DNA of 64,000 bases from NCBI GenBank assembly GCA_949316495.1, contig OX439003.1, positions 26,201,656 through 26,265,655 on the forward strand, given 5' to 3'. The position numbers and the translations under genes were made by a program. This DNA is from Amphiduros pacificus. Lineage: Eukaryota; Annelida; Polychaeta; Phyllodocida; Hesionidae. How positions within the stretch are numbered: position 1 is the first letter of the stretch; each line of letters begins with the position of its first letter. This document shows positions 1-13,745 of this stretch, one piece after another. The notes under the pieces were generated by a model. That model ran no database searches, was not told where the DNA came from, and saw nothing but the letters and a program-made list of their open reading frames with translations.

Positions 1-420
1 TCCATAGCATTCTTAAATTTTCAAATATATCTTCACAATATGTTGTGCAGTGATATAAACCCCAAAAACGTGAGGCTACCCAACGTTATCAAATGCCATG
101 CCATTGACCATGGAAAGTTTTCAAAATGTTTCAAAATGCTCACAAATTAACGGTACGCTCAATGGTTAATAAATGTATAGATTTGTAGTGTATAATTCTG
201 AAGGTTCACCTGTGAAAAATCTAAGATGGTGGCCCATATCTATTTTTCTAGATAATGGAAGCACATACTTCTGACTAGTTGTTTATTTGATTAAAGATTT
301 TTAATGGATTTTAATTTGCCCACTGGGGGCATGACTGTCGATAGGGCATTCAAACTGACCCTTGTAGCGTCTGGGTTGCGTATTAAAAATGTGTTTATGT
401 TTGTAACTTCAGGTTTTTTT
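1..420 (+). repeat. Dispersed repeat, family R1, copy A
   Basis: This stretch is recognisably related to about 13295-13745. Both contain a start like TCCATAGCATTCTT, a middle with AAAATGGTG or AAGATGGTG followed by a TCTAGATA-type block, and an end with GGGGGCATGACTGTC. It shows no open frame or terminal repeats, so the class of element is unknown. The last part (320-331) resembles a CTCF core site but lacks one base of it. Confidence 0.45.
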
Positions 421-705
421 GTGACATCCCTAGCCTACCTGATCTGCTTCTGTTGCTGTATTGTGCAGTTTTTGTGAGTATTAATGATATACCAATATAT
501 TACTTTTTATTATCACTGTACAACCAAAGACCAGAGTAAGACTATTGGTAAGATTATAAGATTTATTCACATAAAATAATATCCTTAATGAAATATACTG
601 CACACAAAATAAAAGGTATGCTTTCAAAATTAATTGTTGACATTCATTGGCAACTTGTGTTTTGATATTATCTAATAATATGATTTGTAATATTGTACAT
701 TATTG

Positions 706-1602
706 ATGTCCAGCATACGCCGTGGGAGGGAATTATCTGTGGCAAACCAGACACAGCCTACCACGGGGATAGATGGTATTAAAATTGGGCAGAAAAATGA
801 CACACTCAAGGAAAGTTTCGTCAGAAAATTCAGGAACAGCCTTAGACGATTTAGGAAAAATGTGTAAGATTTCTCTTTATGTTTCTTCGCTATAGAATAT
901 ATGAGAAACATTATGAACACGTTATAAAATGTGGTACATATTTTAAAATCAATTATTGAATATATTGTATTTTGCCGATATTTCTCCAATTCATTAGATA
1001 TTATTTTAAATTATAATTCTAAATTGGTTTTTTTCAGAGGTGTCACATCATTGCCGTCAGAATTAGATACACGGGATTTTTGCCCAATTTGCTTTGATGA
1101 GTACAAAGGGGATCCAGCAGAGATTCTTATTGGCATTATGAAAAGATGTGAGCACTATTTTCACTTTGACTGCATTTGGACCTGGTTGGAAACTAGAGGG
1201 AATTGTCCCCTTTGTAGAAAAGGAGTGAGTCTGACAGAGGAGGATGTCAAGGCTGTAGCCCTCAGACATATACTTGACCAGCATTTACACAGAAACGATG
1301 ATGGTCTCGACCATAGAGCGAATAACAACAAAACAGAACCAAACGATATCACAGATATACACATACACGAGAATCTTGAATTAAAAGAAGAAGCCATTTT
1401 GGAGGAGGGACAAGATAATTTAGGCTACTGCAATGATGAACATGAAGTATCATATAATGAGCATGTTTTGGAGGAGGAAGGGTCCATTCCAATGTCGGTG
1501 TCTGTGCCTGTAGATATACACAGAGAAGATGCATCCTCAACTCACCAGCAGGCCAATCAAAATCAAGAGTTACCGTCGTCTGCGGAGATGACGTTTGTTT
1601 GA
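706..1602 (+). CDS. RING-H2 finger protein, probable E3 ubiquitin ligase (two exons)
   Basis: Coding exons are 706-863 and 1038-1602, joined across a 174-bp intron (donor GTAAG at 864, acceptor TTTTTTCAG ending at 1037), giving 240 residues. The ATG at 706 has an in-frame stop 18 bases upstream. Residues 68-112 form a complete C3H2C3 RING-H2: C68, C71, C90, H92, H95, C98, C109, C112, with the Trp that packs against an E2 at 102. Residues about 35-53 are strongly basic. The tail after residue 150 is acidic and rich in Asn, Glu and His, probably disordered. I see no membrane segment. RING-H2 proteins normally transfer ubiquitin from an E2 to a substrate; the substrate is unknown and I cannot name the subfamily. 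An upstream exon is possible, because CCAG precedes residue 4, but nothing demands one. Confidence 0.8.
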
Positions 1603-2400
1603 CTCCATGAAGATAATGTAACGATTACCTTGCCAGCTGGAATTGCCTTAGATAACCTGGAAAAACTTGAAATGTCTTCAGAATAAATGTATTGACAATG
1701 GGTACTTGAATATCCATAAAAAGCCAATGACTGTTGCCGAAATCCAGTTTTATGGAGTTTCTGAATAACTGTATTTCCACTGTAATTCAAAAAGATGAAA
1801 AGACACAGGTGCTTAATATATTTTACTAATAGAATTCCGGGGATAGGGCTTACAGCAACAAGATGCAAGCGTCCAATGTACATTTATGCCCTGGTCATGT
1901 ACACATTGGCCATATTTCTCTATGAACCAAGAATAACTAACAATGTGCCCAAAAGTCATTTGAGACGTTTTTTGTTCTCTACACAATTTCACCACAGCGT
2001 GACCAGTGCATACGTTTTTTCGTTATTCAGAAGTTTGCGTATATGGGCTGAGTTTGCGTATATGGGATACCTTCCTCTCCCATTGAACAGAGAGAGTCAA
2101 ATTTTGATCATATATAAACATGAATCAGTGTGGCCATGTATGGCGAATGCATGACTATATTTTGTCACTTTAATAGCTAAAGGACAGGGTGGAAAGGAAG
2201 CCGGCCTTTGTCCTGGTAATAGGACTCTTTAACTTACTTGAAGTTGCCATATTTGTGATTTAAGACAAACCAACTTGAAACCTTCAATACTATGCGATAC
2301 CATTTTTTGTGGTAGTTTATATATTTATAGTTTGTAGTTTTTCTTGTTATGAACGTTTCCTACCTTCATAATTTGTAATAAATACTTGACAGAAAACACT
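1603..2400 (+). other. 3' untranslated region of the RING-H2 gene (probable)
   Basis: AT-rich sequence after the stop, without further exons. AATAAA hexamers occur near 1684 and at 2377-2382; the latter, in a T-rich setting, is my preferred polyadenylation signal. The 119-codon open frame at 1795-2154 shows no domain and has the composition of UTR. Confidence 0.4.
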
Positions 2401-2775
2401 TGTATAATACTTTAATTTATTGTTGCCATTTTGCTGTAATACATTTGTTAACATTCGCTGCTCAAATAATATTTATTACGCAAAAGGTCCCATGTTGTAA
2501 TAAATTGTTAGTATTAAACAAATCTCTGGGGCCAATGGTGTACACTTAATGTCAATAAATATGAGAAATCTGAGAACAAAATGTAATAATTACAATATTT
2601 TAATGGGGAAAAGTTTTAAAAAATCACTGATTGTCTATATTAAAAATGGACATGTGAATGGGTTGTAATAAAGGAAATATGAAACAGTGAAGTTCCGTGC
2701 CATCATTGCATTACATGACGTGTTATTCCCTTCAGGATAATTACCAACCATTGATAGATAATTTTCGCTGTACAC
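2401..2775. other. Intergenic, nothing recognised
   Basis: AT-rich sequence between the RING gene and the 56-bp array, with no exon, RNA gene or terminal repeat that I can support. Confidence 0.5.
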
Positions 2776-5700
2776 AATCTATCCATCATCCCTGCAGCAG
2801 ACATGCCATTGCATGGTGACTACATCACCCTAATCTATCCATCATCCCTGCAGTAGACATGTCTTTATATGGTGACTACATCACCCTAATCTAACCATCA
2901 TCCCTGCCGTAGACGTGTCCTTGTATGGTGACTACATCACCCTAATCCATCCATCATCCCTGCAGTAGACGTGTCCTTGTATGGTGACTACATCACCCTA
3001 ATCTATCCATCATTCCTGCAGTAGACGTGTCCTTGTATGGTGACTACATCACCCTAATCTATCCATCATCCCTGCAGCAGACGTTTCCTTGTATGGTGAC
3101 TACATCACCCTAATCTATCCATCATCCCTGCAGTAGACATGTCCTTGTATGGTGACTACATCACCTTAATCTATCCATCATCCCTGCAGTAGACATGTCC
3201 TTGTATGGTGACTACATCACCCTAATCTATCCATCATCCCTGCAGCAGACATGTCCTTGCATGGTGACTACATCACCCTAATCTATCCATCATTCCTGCA
3301 GTAGACATGTCCTTGTATGGTGACTACATCACCCTAATCCATCCATCATTCCTGCAGTAGAAATGTCCTTGTATGGTGACTACATCACCCTAATCTATCC
3401 ATCATCCCTGCCTTAGACGTGTCCTTGTATGGTGACTACATCACCCTAATCTATCCATCATCCCTGCAGTAGACGTGTCCTTGTATGGTGACTACATCAC
3501 CCTAATCTATCCATCATCCCTGCAGTAGACGTGTCCTTGTATGGTGACTACATCACCCTAATCTATCCATCATTCCTGCAGTAGACGTGTCCTTGTATGG
3601 TGACTACATCACCCTAATCTATCCATCATCCCTGCCGTAGACGTGTCCTTGTATGGTGACTACATCACCCTAATCTATCCATCATTCCTGCAGTAGACAT
3701 GTCATTGTATGGTGACTACATCACCCTAATCTATCCATCATCCCTGCCGTAGACGTGTCCTTGTATGGTGACTACATCACCCTAATCTATCCATCATCCC
3801 TGCAGTAGACATGTCATTGTATGGTGACTACATCACCCTAATCCATCCATCATTCCTGCAGTAGACGTGTCCTTGTATGGTGACTACATCACCCTAATCT
3901 ATCCATCATCCCTGCCGTAGACGTGTCCTTGTATGGTGACTACATCACCCTAATCTATCCATCATCCCTACAGTAGACGTGTCCTTGTATGGTGACTACA
4001 TCACCCTAATCCATCCATCATCCCTACCGTAGACGTGTCCTTGTATGGTGACTACATCACCCTAATCCATCCATCATCCCTACCGTAGACATGTCCTTGT
4101 ATGGTGACTACATCACCCTAATCTATCCATCATCCCTGCAGCAGACATGTCCTTGCATGGTGACTACATCACCCTAATCTATCCATCATTCCTGCAGTAG
4201 ACATGTCCTTGTATGGTGACTACATCACCCTAATCCATCCATCATTCCTGCAGTAGACATGTCCTTGTATGGTGACTACATCACCCTAATCTATCCATCA
4301 TTCCTGCAGTAGACGTGTCCTTGTATGGTGACTACATCACCCTAATCTATCCATCATTCCTGCCGTAGACATGTCTTTGTATGGTGACTACCTCACCCTA
4401 ATCCATCCATCATCCCTGCCGTAGACGTGTCCTTGTATGGTGACTACATCACCCTAATCTATCCATCATTCCTGCAGTAGACGTGTCCTTGTATGGTGAC
4501 TACACCACCCTAATCTATCCATCATCCCTGCAGTAGACGTGTCCTTGTATGGTGACTACATCACCCTAATCCATCCATCATCCCTGCAGTAGACGTGTCC
4601 TTGTATGGTGACTACATCACCCTAATCTATCCATCATTCCTGCAGTAGACGTGTCCTTGTATGGTGACTACATCACCCTAATCCATCCATCATCCCTGCA
4701 GTAGACGTGTCCTTGTATGGTGACTACATCACCCTAATCTATCCATCATCCCTGCAGTAGACGTGTCTTTGTATGGTGACTACATCACCCTAATCTATCC
4801 ATTATTCCTGCAGTAGACGTGTCCTTGTATGGTGACTACATCACCCTAATCTATCCATCATCCCTGCAGCAGACGTGTCCTTGTATGGTGACTACATCAC
4901 CCTAATCTATCCATCATTCCTGCAGTAGACGTGTCCTTGTATGGTGACTACATCACCCTAATCTATCCATCATTCCTGCAGTAGACGTGTCCTTGTATGG
5001 TGACTACATCACCCTAATCTATCCATCATCCCTGCAGCAGACGTGTCCTTGTATGGTGACTACATCACCCTAATCTATCCATCATTCCTGCAGTAGACGT
5101 GTCCTTGTATGGTGACTACATCACCTTAATCTATCCATCATCCCTGCAGTAGACGTGTCCTTGTATGGTGACTACATCACCCTAATCCATCCATCATCCC
5201 TGCAGTAGACGTTTCCTTGTATGGTGACTACATCACCCTAATCTATCCATCATCCCTGCAGTAGACATGTCTTTGTATGGTGACTACATCACCCTAATCT
5301 ATCCATCATCCCTACCGTAGACGTGTCCTTGTATGGTGACTACATCACCCTAATCTATCCATCATTCCTGCAGTAGACATGTCTTTGCATGGTGACTACA
5401 TCACCCTAATCTATCCATCATTCCTGCCGTAGACGTGTCCTTGCATGGTGACTACATCACCCTAATCTATCCATCATTCCTGCAGTAGACGTGTCCTTGT
5501 ATGGTGACTACATCACCCTAATCTATCCATCATTCCTGCAGTAGACGTGTCTTTGTATGGTGACTACATCACCCTAATCTATCCATCATTCCTGCAGTAG
5601 ACATGTCTTTGTATGTTGACTACATCACCCTAATCTATCCATCATCCCTGCAGTAGACGTGTCTTTGTATGGTGACTACATCACCCTAATCTATCCATCA

Positions 5701-7116
5701 TTCCTGCAGTAGACGTGTCCTTGTATGGTGACTACATCACCCTAATCTATCCATCATCCCTGCAGCAGACGTGTCCTTGTATGGTGACTACATCACCCTA
5801 ATCTATCCATCATTCCTGCAGTAGACGTGTCCTTGTATGGTGACTACATCACCTTAATCTATCCATCATTCCTGCAGTAGACGTGTCCTTGTATGGTGAC
5901 TACATCACCCTAATCTATCCATCATCCCTGCAGTAGACGTGTCCTTGTATGGTGACTACATCACCCTAATCTATCCATCATCCCTGCAGTAGACGTGTCC
6001 TTGTATGGTGACTACATCACCCTAATCTATCCATCATCCCTGCAGTAGACGTGTCCTTGTATGGTGACTACATCACCCTAATCCATCCATCATCCCTGCA
6101 GTAGACGTGTCTTTGTATGGTGACTACATCACCCTAATCTATCCATCATTCCTGCAGTAGACGTGTCCTTGTATGGTGACTACATCACCCTAATCTATCC
6201 ATCATTCCTGCAGTAGACATGTCTTTGCATGGTGACTACATCACCCTAATCTATCCATCATTCCTGCCGTAGACGTGTCCTTGCATGGTGACTACATCAC
6301 CCTAATCTATCCATCATCCCTGCCGTAGACGTGTCCTTGTATGGTGACTACATCACCCTAATCTATCCATCATCCCTACAGTAGACATGTCTTTGTATGG
6401 TGACTACATCACCCTAATCTATCCATCATTCCTGCAGTAGACATGTCTTTGTATGTTGACTACATCACCCTAATCTATCCATCATTCCTGCAGTAGACAT
6501 GTCTTTGCATGGTGACTACATCACCCTAATCTATCCATCATTCCTGCAGTAGACATGTCTTTGTATGGTGACTACATCACCCTAATCCATCCATCATCCC
6601 TGCAGTAGACGTGTCTTTGTATGGTGACTACATCACGCTAATCTATCCATCATCCCTGCCGTAGACGTGTCCTTGTATGGTGACTACATCACCCTAATCT
6701 ATCCATCATTCCTGCAGTAGACGTGTCCTTGTATGGTGACTACATCACCCTAATCTATCCATCATCCCTGCAGTAGACGTGTCATTGTATGGTGACTACA
6801 TCACCCTAATCTATCCATCATCCCTGCAGTAGACATGTCATTGTATGGTGACTACATCACCCTAATCTATCCATCATCCCTACAGTAGACATGTCATTGT
6901 ATGGTGACTACATCACCCTAATCTATCCATCATCCCTGCAGTAGACATGTCATTGTATGGTGACTACATCACCCTAATCTATCCATCATACCTGCAGTAG
7001 ACGTGTCCTTGTATGGTGACTACATCACCCTAATCTATCCATCATCCCTGCAGCAGACATGTCCTTGTATGGTGACTACATCACCCTAATCTAACCATCA
7101 TCCCTACAGTACAGTG
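2776..7116. repeat. 56-bp satellite/minisatellite array, about 77.5 copies
   Basis: The unit reads AATCTATCCATCATCCCTGC, then AGTAGACGTGTCCTTG, then TATGGTGACTACATCACCCT. The AATC start lies at 2776, 2832, 5016 (unit 40) and 7088 (unit 77), all exact multiples of 56, so the array has no net insertion or deletion over 4.3 kb. Variation is confined to a few positions: CAGTAG, CCGTAG or CAGCAG; ACGTGT or ACATGT; CCTTG, CTTTG or CATTG; TATGG or CATGG. Units at both edges (CTAACC variants near 2890 and 7090) are more diverged. The unit is not a multiple of three and carries no long frame. Confidence 0.97.
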
Positions 7117-9730
7117 CAGATGCATCCCTGTATCCCCTTTATCTATTTTATCAAAAAGTAAACTGACGCCTGGTAAATGGCCCTGAAACTAACTTTTACA
7201 GTTCACAATACTATTCTAAATATCAAAAACTCATGAAATTCGAGATATGTTCCATGTATTATTTCATATTATTTTACCTTATGAGATCCTCTGTAACAAA
7301 AAACCCTTCAGAAGTGTTTTTTGTAAAACATTATAGCCAATAGATACAAAGATTTCGTAAATACATTAGACCGTTACCTTTTGCCAAAATCGAATATCTA
7401 AAAATCACAATTTCAAACTTTCATTTTTTTAATATTTATTTCTTTTTCTTTTGAATGTAATGTTTATGGGCAAAAATTGTTGTTTCACTAATAATTATAA
7501 AACACAAGCGGCTTATCTTTAAACTGTTTTATTGCTATTTAAAAGATCATTTAAACATTCTTTTACTTATGTTCAGATAACAAACAGTTAAAACAGAAGA
7601 TGACCGATCGTGCATTACCAAGTAATTTAGCTCCATCTGATGTTTCAGTTCCTCATTTACTCAGATATTGATTAAGTCTTCATTATGGTGATAAGTTAAA
7701 GTAATATATCATCTTGTCATAGATTATGCATGTGTAAACCTGGACTAATTCAGTAACGCTCATGCATGAAGGTCTATAATATATAATTTGAACATATTTT
7801 ATGAAAAAATGTATCATATATTTCTTGGGGTTTTATTAACTGACATATTTTCCGTAGAAATTGACATTTTATTGGCAATCTAAGCAATTCAAGACTTTTG
7901 ACAAAAAGGTTCAAGAATTGATAAATAACATACTAATTTGAAGGAAACAGAACCAGTTTATGAAAATTATGTAAATCAATTCTTTTGGAAATTCTCATCA
8001 GTATCAGATCTGCCATTTTTGTTCTCACCGATTGAAACTGAAGAAAGGTCCATGTTTGTAGATATTCAGTTATAAGGTACGTTTCCAAAACATTTCTTAC
8101 ATGCAAAGCAGTAATGGCGGAAATTATCCAGTAATATTACCATGGTTACTCTGCATGGCGAGGTAGAGTCATATCCAGGTAGAAATCCTGGATCTGCTTT
8201 GTAAACCATGGTAATCTAAAAGGCCTTAGGTAGAGTTCATTATGGACATCTGTTTCAACATTTCATTGATAGGGGCCCGGGATAGGGGGCTCCTGCCATT
8301 GTAATCAGACTCATGCTGTCTGATTAAAGTCCCCTGCAAATTAGAATTGATGTTGTAAACCAGAAATAAAACCTTATGGCGGGCCTGGTGATATACTATA
8401 AGGGTTTGTCTCACAAAGAGCGCTGTAGGGCACAAGATAGTTTCAGTGTATTTCACTTAAAGATGTATGATGGTTGTTTGTTATGCCCAAGTCACGCTGC
8501 GGAGGAGACGATAAGATCGTGAGACATCAAAAATGAAGAAATAGAGCACTGATTTCTTGGTATATATACAAAACAAATATGTTTTCATGAAAAGTATAGC
8601 CTCGTTTATTTACCCAATCACCGATCAGTATTGCTGCGCTCCGTTTCATATGTGGCTTGCACAATAGTTTATAGATAGCTTATCTAACATCATTGCAATT
8701 CAAAGAAATAGTTTAATGGGATTGTGTGTTGGGTTTTAGGACATATATTTCAAACTATAACGGTTTGCTTTGAGAAGCCTTTGATTTTTCCTTGGTTTTT
8801 AAAAAGGAGTTCAAGCATTTAGGTTCAATACTATTTTACCGTATTGTTCCTTCAGCTTGTCAAAGAAATGATCATACTTTTACAATTCACCAACTACCTT
8901 AAGTTATGCAATAGTTGCATTTTTTTTATATCGCTCATTCTTCCAGTAAAGAATTTATTTCCATGGTCTGATATAGATGCGATATGTGCAAGTGTTTCAA
9001 TGAAATTCTTAATTTGTTATAATCTTTATACATAGAAATATCCATTTTTGCTCATTTTTCACACTTTACAGTAAATTCACAATTATGTCAAGACACCACA
9101 TGCTGTTTGAGCTGGTTGTCATTTCATAGTATAACATGCATTACATGTGGCTACATCATGAAAGATTCGCCCAGGGGCCCTATGGCATGTGTAGTGCCTA
9201 TGATGCAAAGACCTTGGAACATAAAGCCGGCCACCACTGTAGACCATATGAGGATCACTATGAGACCAACCATGCATCTACATCCGGGACAATGGGTGAC
9301 ATTTCTGCTTTTTAACACTTGATGCCAGGTTCTGGCACGCAGGTAAGTCGTGTGTTGATTTTTAACTAGGTAAGTAGCACACATGTACATTAGAGTTCAA
9401 AGTGTACGCCATATAAATTATCAAAAGGATTTTGACGATAACGCCAATATAAATCCCATAAAATTGCCAAAACCTTTTCTTAATGGGAGGTTTACTGCAC
9501 CACAACAAAGATCCGGTTTCTTCACACATAAATCACAAGAGATGTACCATCCTCTTACTGAAAGGTCAATGTCCATCAAAACTTTGTACTTGATATTCTT
9601 GTTGGTCTTTGAAAATTATCAATATCTTAATTTGTGTAAAATCATATATAATATCGCATTTGCTAAAAAATAATTTCTGAACGCACGAATTAAAAAGTAT
9701 TAATGGCAATAGAATGATTGTCCTGAAATC
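7117..9730. other. Intergenic, no supported gene
   Basis: AT-rich. A short inverted pair (TTACCATGGTT near 8137, AACCATGGTAA near 8206) bounds about 80 bp. Overlapping open frames at 9151-9390 (-) and 9383-9673 (+) have no recognisable domain. The minus frame has a hydrophobic stretch and the plus one a run rich in Asn and Pro. A GT donor-like CACGCAG/GTAAGT sits at about 9342 (+) without a convincing exon before it. Confidence 0.4.
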
Positions 9731-9734
9731 ATCC

Positions 9735-10445
9735 TGAAACTCCAGGCCAGTTTCTTTTCTTTCTCTGTCCCTGTAAGATTTTGGAGCATATAATTGTCAG
9801 GCACATGATGAATCACTGCGAACCTCATGATGAATCACTGCGAACCATCAGCATGGATTCAGGACAGGCCACTCGTGTTAAACTCAGTTAATCACAACCT
9901 TACAGAATATACTCAAAGCTAAAAATGATGGGCAAAATGTTGACATGCTCATTCTCGATTTTAATAAAGCTCTTGACACAGTCTGCCATGAGCGGCTGAA
10001 TCACAAGCTCGAGCATTACGGAATGTCAGGGCAGCTCAGTTCATGGATGAAAAACTGGCTTTCAAACCATGAACAGAGGGCAGTTATTGACTTAGGCCAA
10101 TAGTATTTCTACTCTGTATTAATGACACAGGAGAGAAACAAACATATTCAAACATAAGGCACTTTGCTGATGACAGCCTCCTGTATAGAATAGTTGAAGA
10201 TGATGCAGTAAAACTACAAGAGGACTTAAATATGCTTGAGGAATGGTCAAATGAGTGGCAAATGGACTTCAATGCTCAGAAATGCTACATCCTAAGCAGC
10301 AAGAAAATTAAAAATTAAATGATCACATCTTGCAACATGTTGAACATCATCCCTACCTTGGAGTCGAGCTCCAAACATATGAAATGGGATGAGCATATTA
10401 ACAACATCGTCTGCAAAGCAAATCAAGTACTGGGATTTGTAAGAA
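9735..10445 (+). mobile_element. LINE fossil A (CR1/L2/Jockey-like reverse transcriptase)
   Basis: In more than one frame the sequence spells classic non-LTR reverse transcriptase blocks. They are ILEHIIVRHMMNHCE, then FRTGHS/TQLIT-like, then DMLILDFNKALDTVCHERL (the first catalytic Asp region), then GPIVFLLCINDTGE and HFADDSLLYR (the catalytic FADD box), then WQMDFNAQKCY and HPYLGVELQ. The copy is broken: the thumb and C-terminus are missing, frames shift around 9770, 10100 and 10310, and a stretch before the FADD box is deleted. A 22-bp piece is duplicated near 9805-9850. LINE B at 52.3 kb belongs to the same family. Confidence 0.85.
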
Positions 10446-10449
10446 TGAA

Positions 10450-10517
10450 TTTCCCTCACTTAAAATATGACTAGAAAAATCTTCCCTCACTTAAAATATG
10501 ACTAGAAAAATCTTCCC
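10450..10517. repeat. 33-bp direct duplication at the end of LINE A
   Basis: CTTCCCTCACTTAAAATATG and what follows (ACTAGAAAAAT) occur twice in tandem, with a third partial start. It sits at the breakpoint where the LINE A homology stops. Confidence 0.8.
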
Positions 10518-11955
10518 CCTCAACTAACTACATTGAAATCTGCACCCCTTAATGCAATCTTGCACTCTCGGCGGGATGCCAATTGGGTTTTGCCAAGTAA
10601 ACTTATAGATCTAGATGTAGACTTCATGAGGCGGCACATACATGTGACCAGGAGATCATGTACACATACATGTGGTTATATAATGTCCTGTATGCATAGC
10701 TAAATAGATAACTTTATTCCCAAAACGATGTCACACTTTGCCTGCTTGAAAACCACTGTGGTTAGTTTGCAATCACTTGCATAACATATTATGTAGACCA
10801 AAGCAACAGAAAAGTACGTTTCTGTCACCATATACTAGAGTCAGGTTAAATCAAGTGATCTTTGAATACTGATTATGGTAAAGAGCAAATGATTATGGCA
10901 AAAGGGCAAATGGTCCCTCAAGACCTGTCATTGCCCTCCATTCGTCCTAAGACATTGAACCATGCCCATGAGAACACCTTTGATGAGGTTATATCTAATG
11001 CCCATTTTCCACATCAAATCTGTAAATCACTCTGCCATATCGATATAAAGTTAATTTAAACCAAACCAGATTCTTATCACTAAACTCAAACCAAATAACA
11101 TGTACATCTCCATCAGACGTTACACAGACTTCAACTGTATAACGCTGCAACGATCTTTGCTAATAGATATCACAAGATGTAAACATAAAGTATCTGGGTA
11201 ATAGCTTACGTCCTCGATATCATAAAATTCAGGTTCAGAAAATAAGTCCTATTGAATCAAACAGATAAGTTGTGTTTACTACTGGGAAGGTAGACTAGAG
11301 AACCAGATTTTATCATTCTTCATACCATTGAAAATGAAGACGGAGAGTCCAGGATATCAGCCTTGTTTTCAGATACTCTTGTTTGAAAACAGCTTATACT
11401 CAGCAAATATAGGAATATACTACAGGATTTACAGTCTGTTCTGAGAAAGACGAGAACATTTAATGCATATTTGTAATAAAAACACGATTTGTCCTGTAAT
11501 ATCAAAAAGTGTATAGTGAGAATGTTTGACCAAATTCAACAAGAAGAAACCTGTGTAATCCCACATTTTTATACTTATATTTCAGATTTGGACAATTGCT
11601 TCCAGCCAGTGCTTCATGACTGTTCTTGAATGACCTTGGTTTTTGTTATCGTGTTAGCATTCATGAAATGAGGTTTTTCAAGCTTTTTTTCCTTGCAAAA
11701 TATAAATGTTTTGCCCCAAACTTTGCAATCAAATGTTATTACCTATCATATTTCCCCTACATAAAAATCCATTTGGTAGTGGATAAGTCTTCTACTAAAA
11801 TCCAAATCATCCATTGGCGACTTTGTCTTCAAAATTTGTTTCGCTGACCAGTGATCTAGTACAAAAACACCTGCTAAGTAAAGTTTTGCTGTCTATATGG
11901 GGCACCTTCAGATTGGGATAATGGAGTGATCTGGCTTACAGAATCCTGTTTGTCC
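10518..11955. other. Intergenic, nothing recognised
   Basis: No exon, RNA gene or repeat end could be supported; only short open frames occur. Confidence 0.4.
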
Positions 11956-12130
11956 ATTAATGTTTGTCCATTAATGTTTGTCCATTGGTACAGGTTTAAT
12001 ACCCTAACAGACCACAGTAGAAGTCACATTCCTGTACACATGTGACCACCTGGTGGTCAAAAGAGTACAGCCAGTACCTGGCACTTTCAGCAAAACACAA
12101 TAACCATACTCGGTGTGTTTTGGTTGATTT
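11950..12130 (+). repeat. Dispersed repeat R2, copy A, with a 14-bp triplet at its edge
   Basis: TGTTTGTCCATTAA is repeated three times, then TTGGTACAGG and a block containing CCACCTGGTGGTCAAAAGAG that recurs at 57205-57345. The shared length is about 140 bp. Its class is unknown. Confidence 0.6.
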
Positions 12131-12879
12131 TAGTGAGATAGCTTGCTTGTATCACAGTTTCTTGGCCACATATCATTTTTAAAGCATACCCCAAACCTCT
12201 GTAACATTGTCTGTGTCCTCTGTGATTTCATGAATGCTTTTGGTGATAATGCAAAAGAAACATCTCATCACTCTTGGGAAAGAGTAGGGCATTGAGTCCC
12301 AGCATTGACAGTTTTCTTTCTGACTGGGCCTGGTTAGTTCTTCGTTGGAGGACTCTGGGATACCAGGCGTTATGGACATAAAAAAGTAGAACGAGGTCAA
12401 GCATTCAAGAGTTGCCTGAAGTCTCACTCTGACCTTTTTGCATGATAATTAGGGGTGCTATATTTGGACAATATGCTGACACATTTATGATTATGGAATT
12501 AATGTTATGACATAGAATAATCTTATCTAAAGATGATTGTCCCCAGCAAGGCCAGCCAAAAATTAAAATCCATATACAAAATCTGAAAAACCTAAATTGC
12601 TCACTCACAGTATGTACTTCGAATATATATAGAGGAAAAAAATAAGGTTCAACCATCTCAATTTTTTGAAAATGAAAAAGTTTTGAATTTTTAGCTTTGA
12701 GTTGAGAGTTCTTCATTCAAATCCATTTAAAACGAACAGCTTACATACTGTCAGCCTCCCTTCATGGAAACATTTTCAGCTGAAGACCAATGAAACCAAT
12801 AAACATCCAGGAGTGAAGGACAATATACATGTTAATTACTCAGTTGCAGGACAAGTATATTTATTAATTTGTATTATAT
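12131..12879. other. Intergenic, nothing recognised
   Basis: AT-rich. The short open frames in it have no recognisable motif. Confidence 0.35.
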
Positions 12880-13201
12880 GCAATAGTTGTATTATTTCAG
12901 CAATATCATGACGAGACCTACTTATTGCAGATATAGCGATCCTTCACTGATCTGTAATGTTGCAGGTCATTGACATGACAACCCATCCAGGAACAACAGA
13001 TTAACCCTGAAGATTAACCCTGAAGATTAACCCTGAAGATTAACCCTGAAGATTAACCCTGAAGGCATAGTACTCAGCTCATGTGAGAATTAAGTGAACC
13101 CCGTGCTGGTAAGGCCGGGAATCAAACTCACAACCTTTGCATTACCACAAAGGAACTGGTAGTAAAAGGCATGCTCTCTTACCAACTGTGCCATGGCCCA
13201 T
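12880..13201 (-). mobile_element. tRNA-derived SINE, copy 1
   Basis: Read on the minus strand it begins ATGGGCCATGGCACAGTTGG, where TGGCACAGTTGG is a good polymerase III box A. It continues with a degenerate box B (GAGTTTGATTCCC), a body with GGGTTGTCATGTCAA, and a tail-side block TAGGTCTCGTCATGA. The same order of blocks occurs in copy 2 at 59134-59440 (+). Inside this copy a 13-bp piece (GATTAACCCTGAA on the plus strand, about 13001-13063) has expanded to five tandem units; copy 2 has one equivalent. Confidence 0.85.
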
Positions 13202-13294
13202 GGCTCTGGTACTAACAGTTTTTATTGCACTAATGATCTTTATTTTGGAAGATCATGTAAATAGACAGAATCTGTTTTAAAATCACCATCCAAG

Positions 13295-13745
13295 AAATCC
13301 ATAACATTCCTTAATATTTCAAATATTATGTTCCTGATCTATCTGGCAATAATATGAACCACATAAATGTGGGGTCACTTTATTTTTTTTAAATTATTGA
13401 ATTAAAAGTGTCATGGTTGGTATGTAATGAGTGTTTTGTGATTCCCACAAAACCAAATTCAAAAATCCATAGCATTCTTTAAAATTTCAAATATTTCAAA
13501 TTGTTTAGATTTTTATATATTTCTATATTTTCTATAAATAGATACGTGTATAAATGATGAATCTTAAATTTGATGTAAGATTGCATAAGTTTATTTCCGA
13601 AAATGGTGACATTCAATGTTTTTCCTAGATATCGAAAGAACACTACTATTAATAGATCAAATCAATTTCTTCAGATTTTATTTGTGGGTTAATTTGACCA
13701 CTAGGGGGCATGACTGTCCTCAGGCCAAACAACATTGAAACACAG
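13295..13745 (+). repeat. Dispersed repeat R1, copies B and C
   Basis: ATCCATAACATTCC at about 13298 and TCCATAGCATTCTT at about 13466 are two starts matching the first bases of the window. The second one runs on through GATATC and the GGGGGCATGACTGTCC end, as in copy A. Confidence 0.5.
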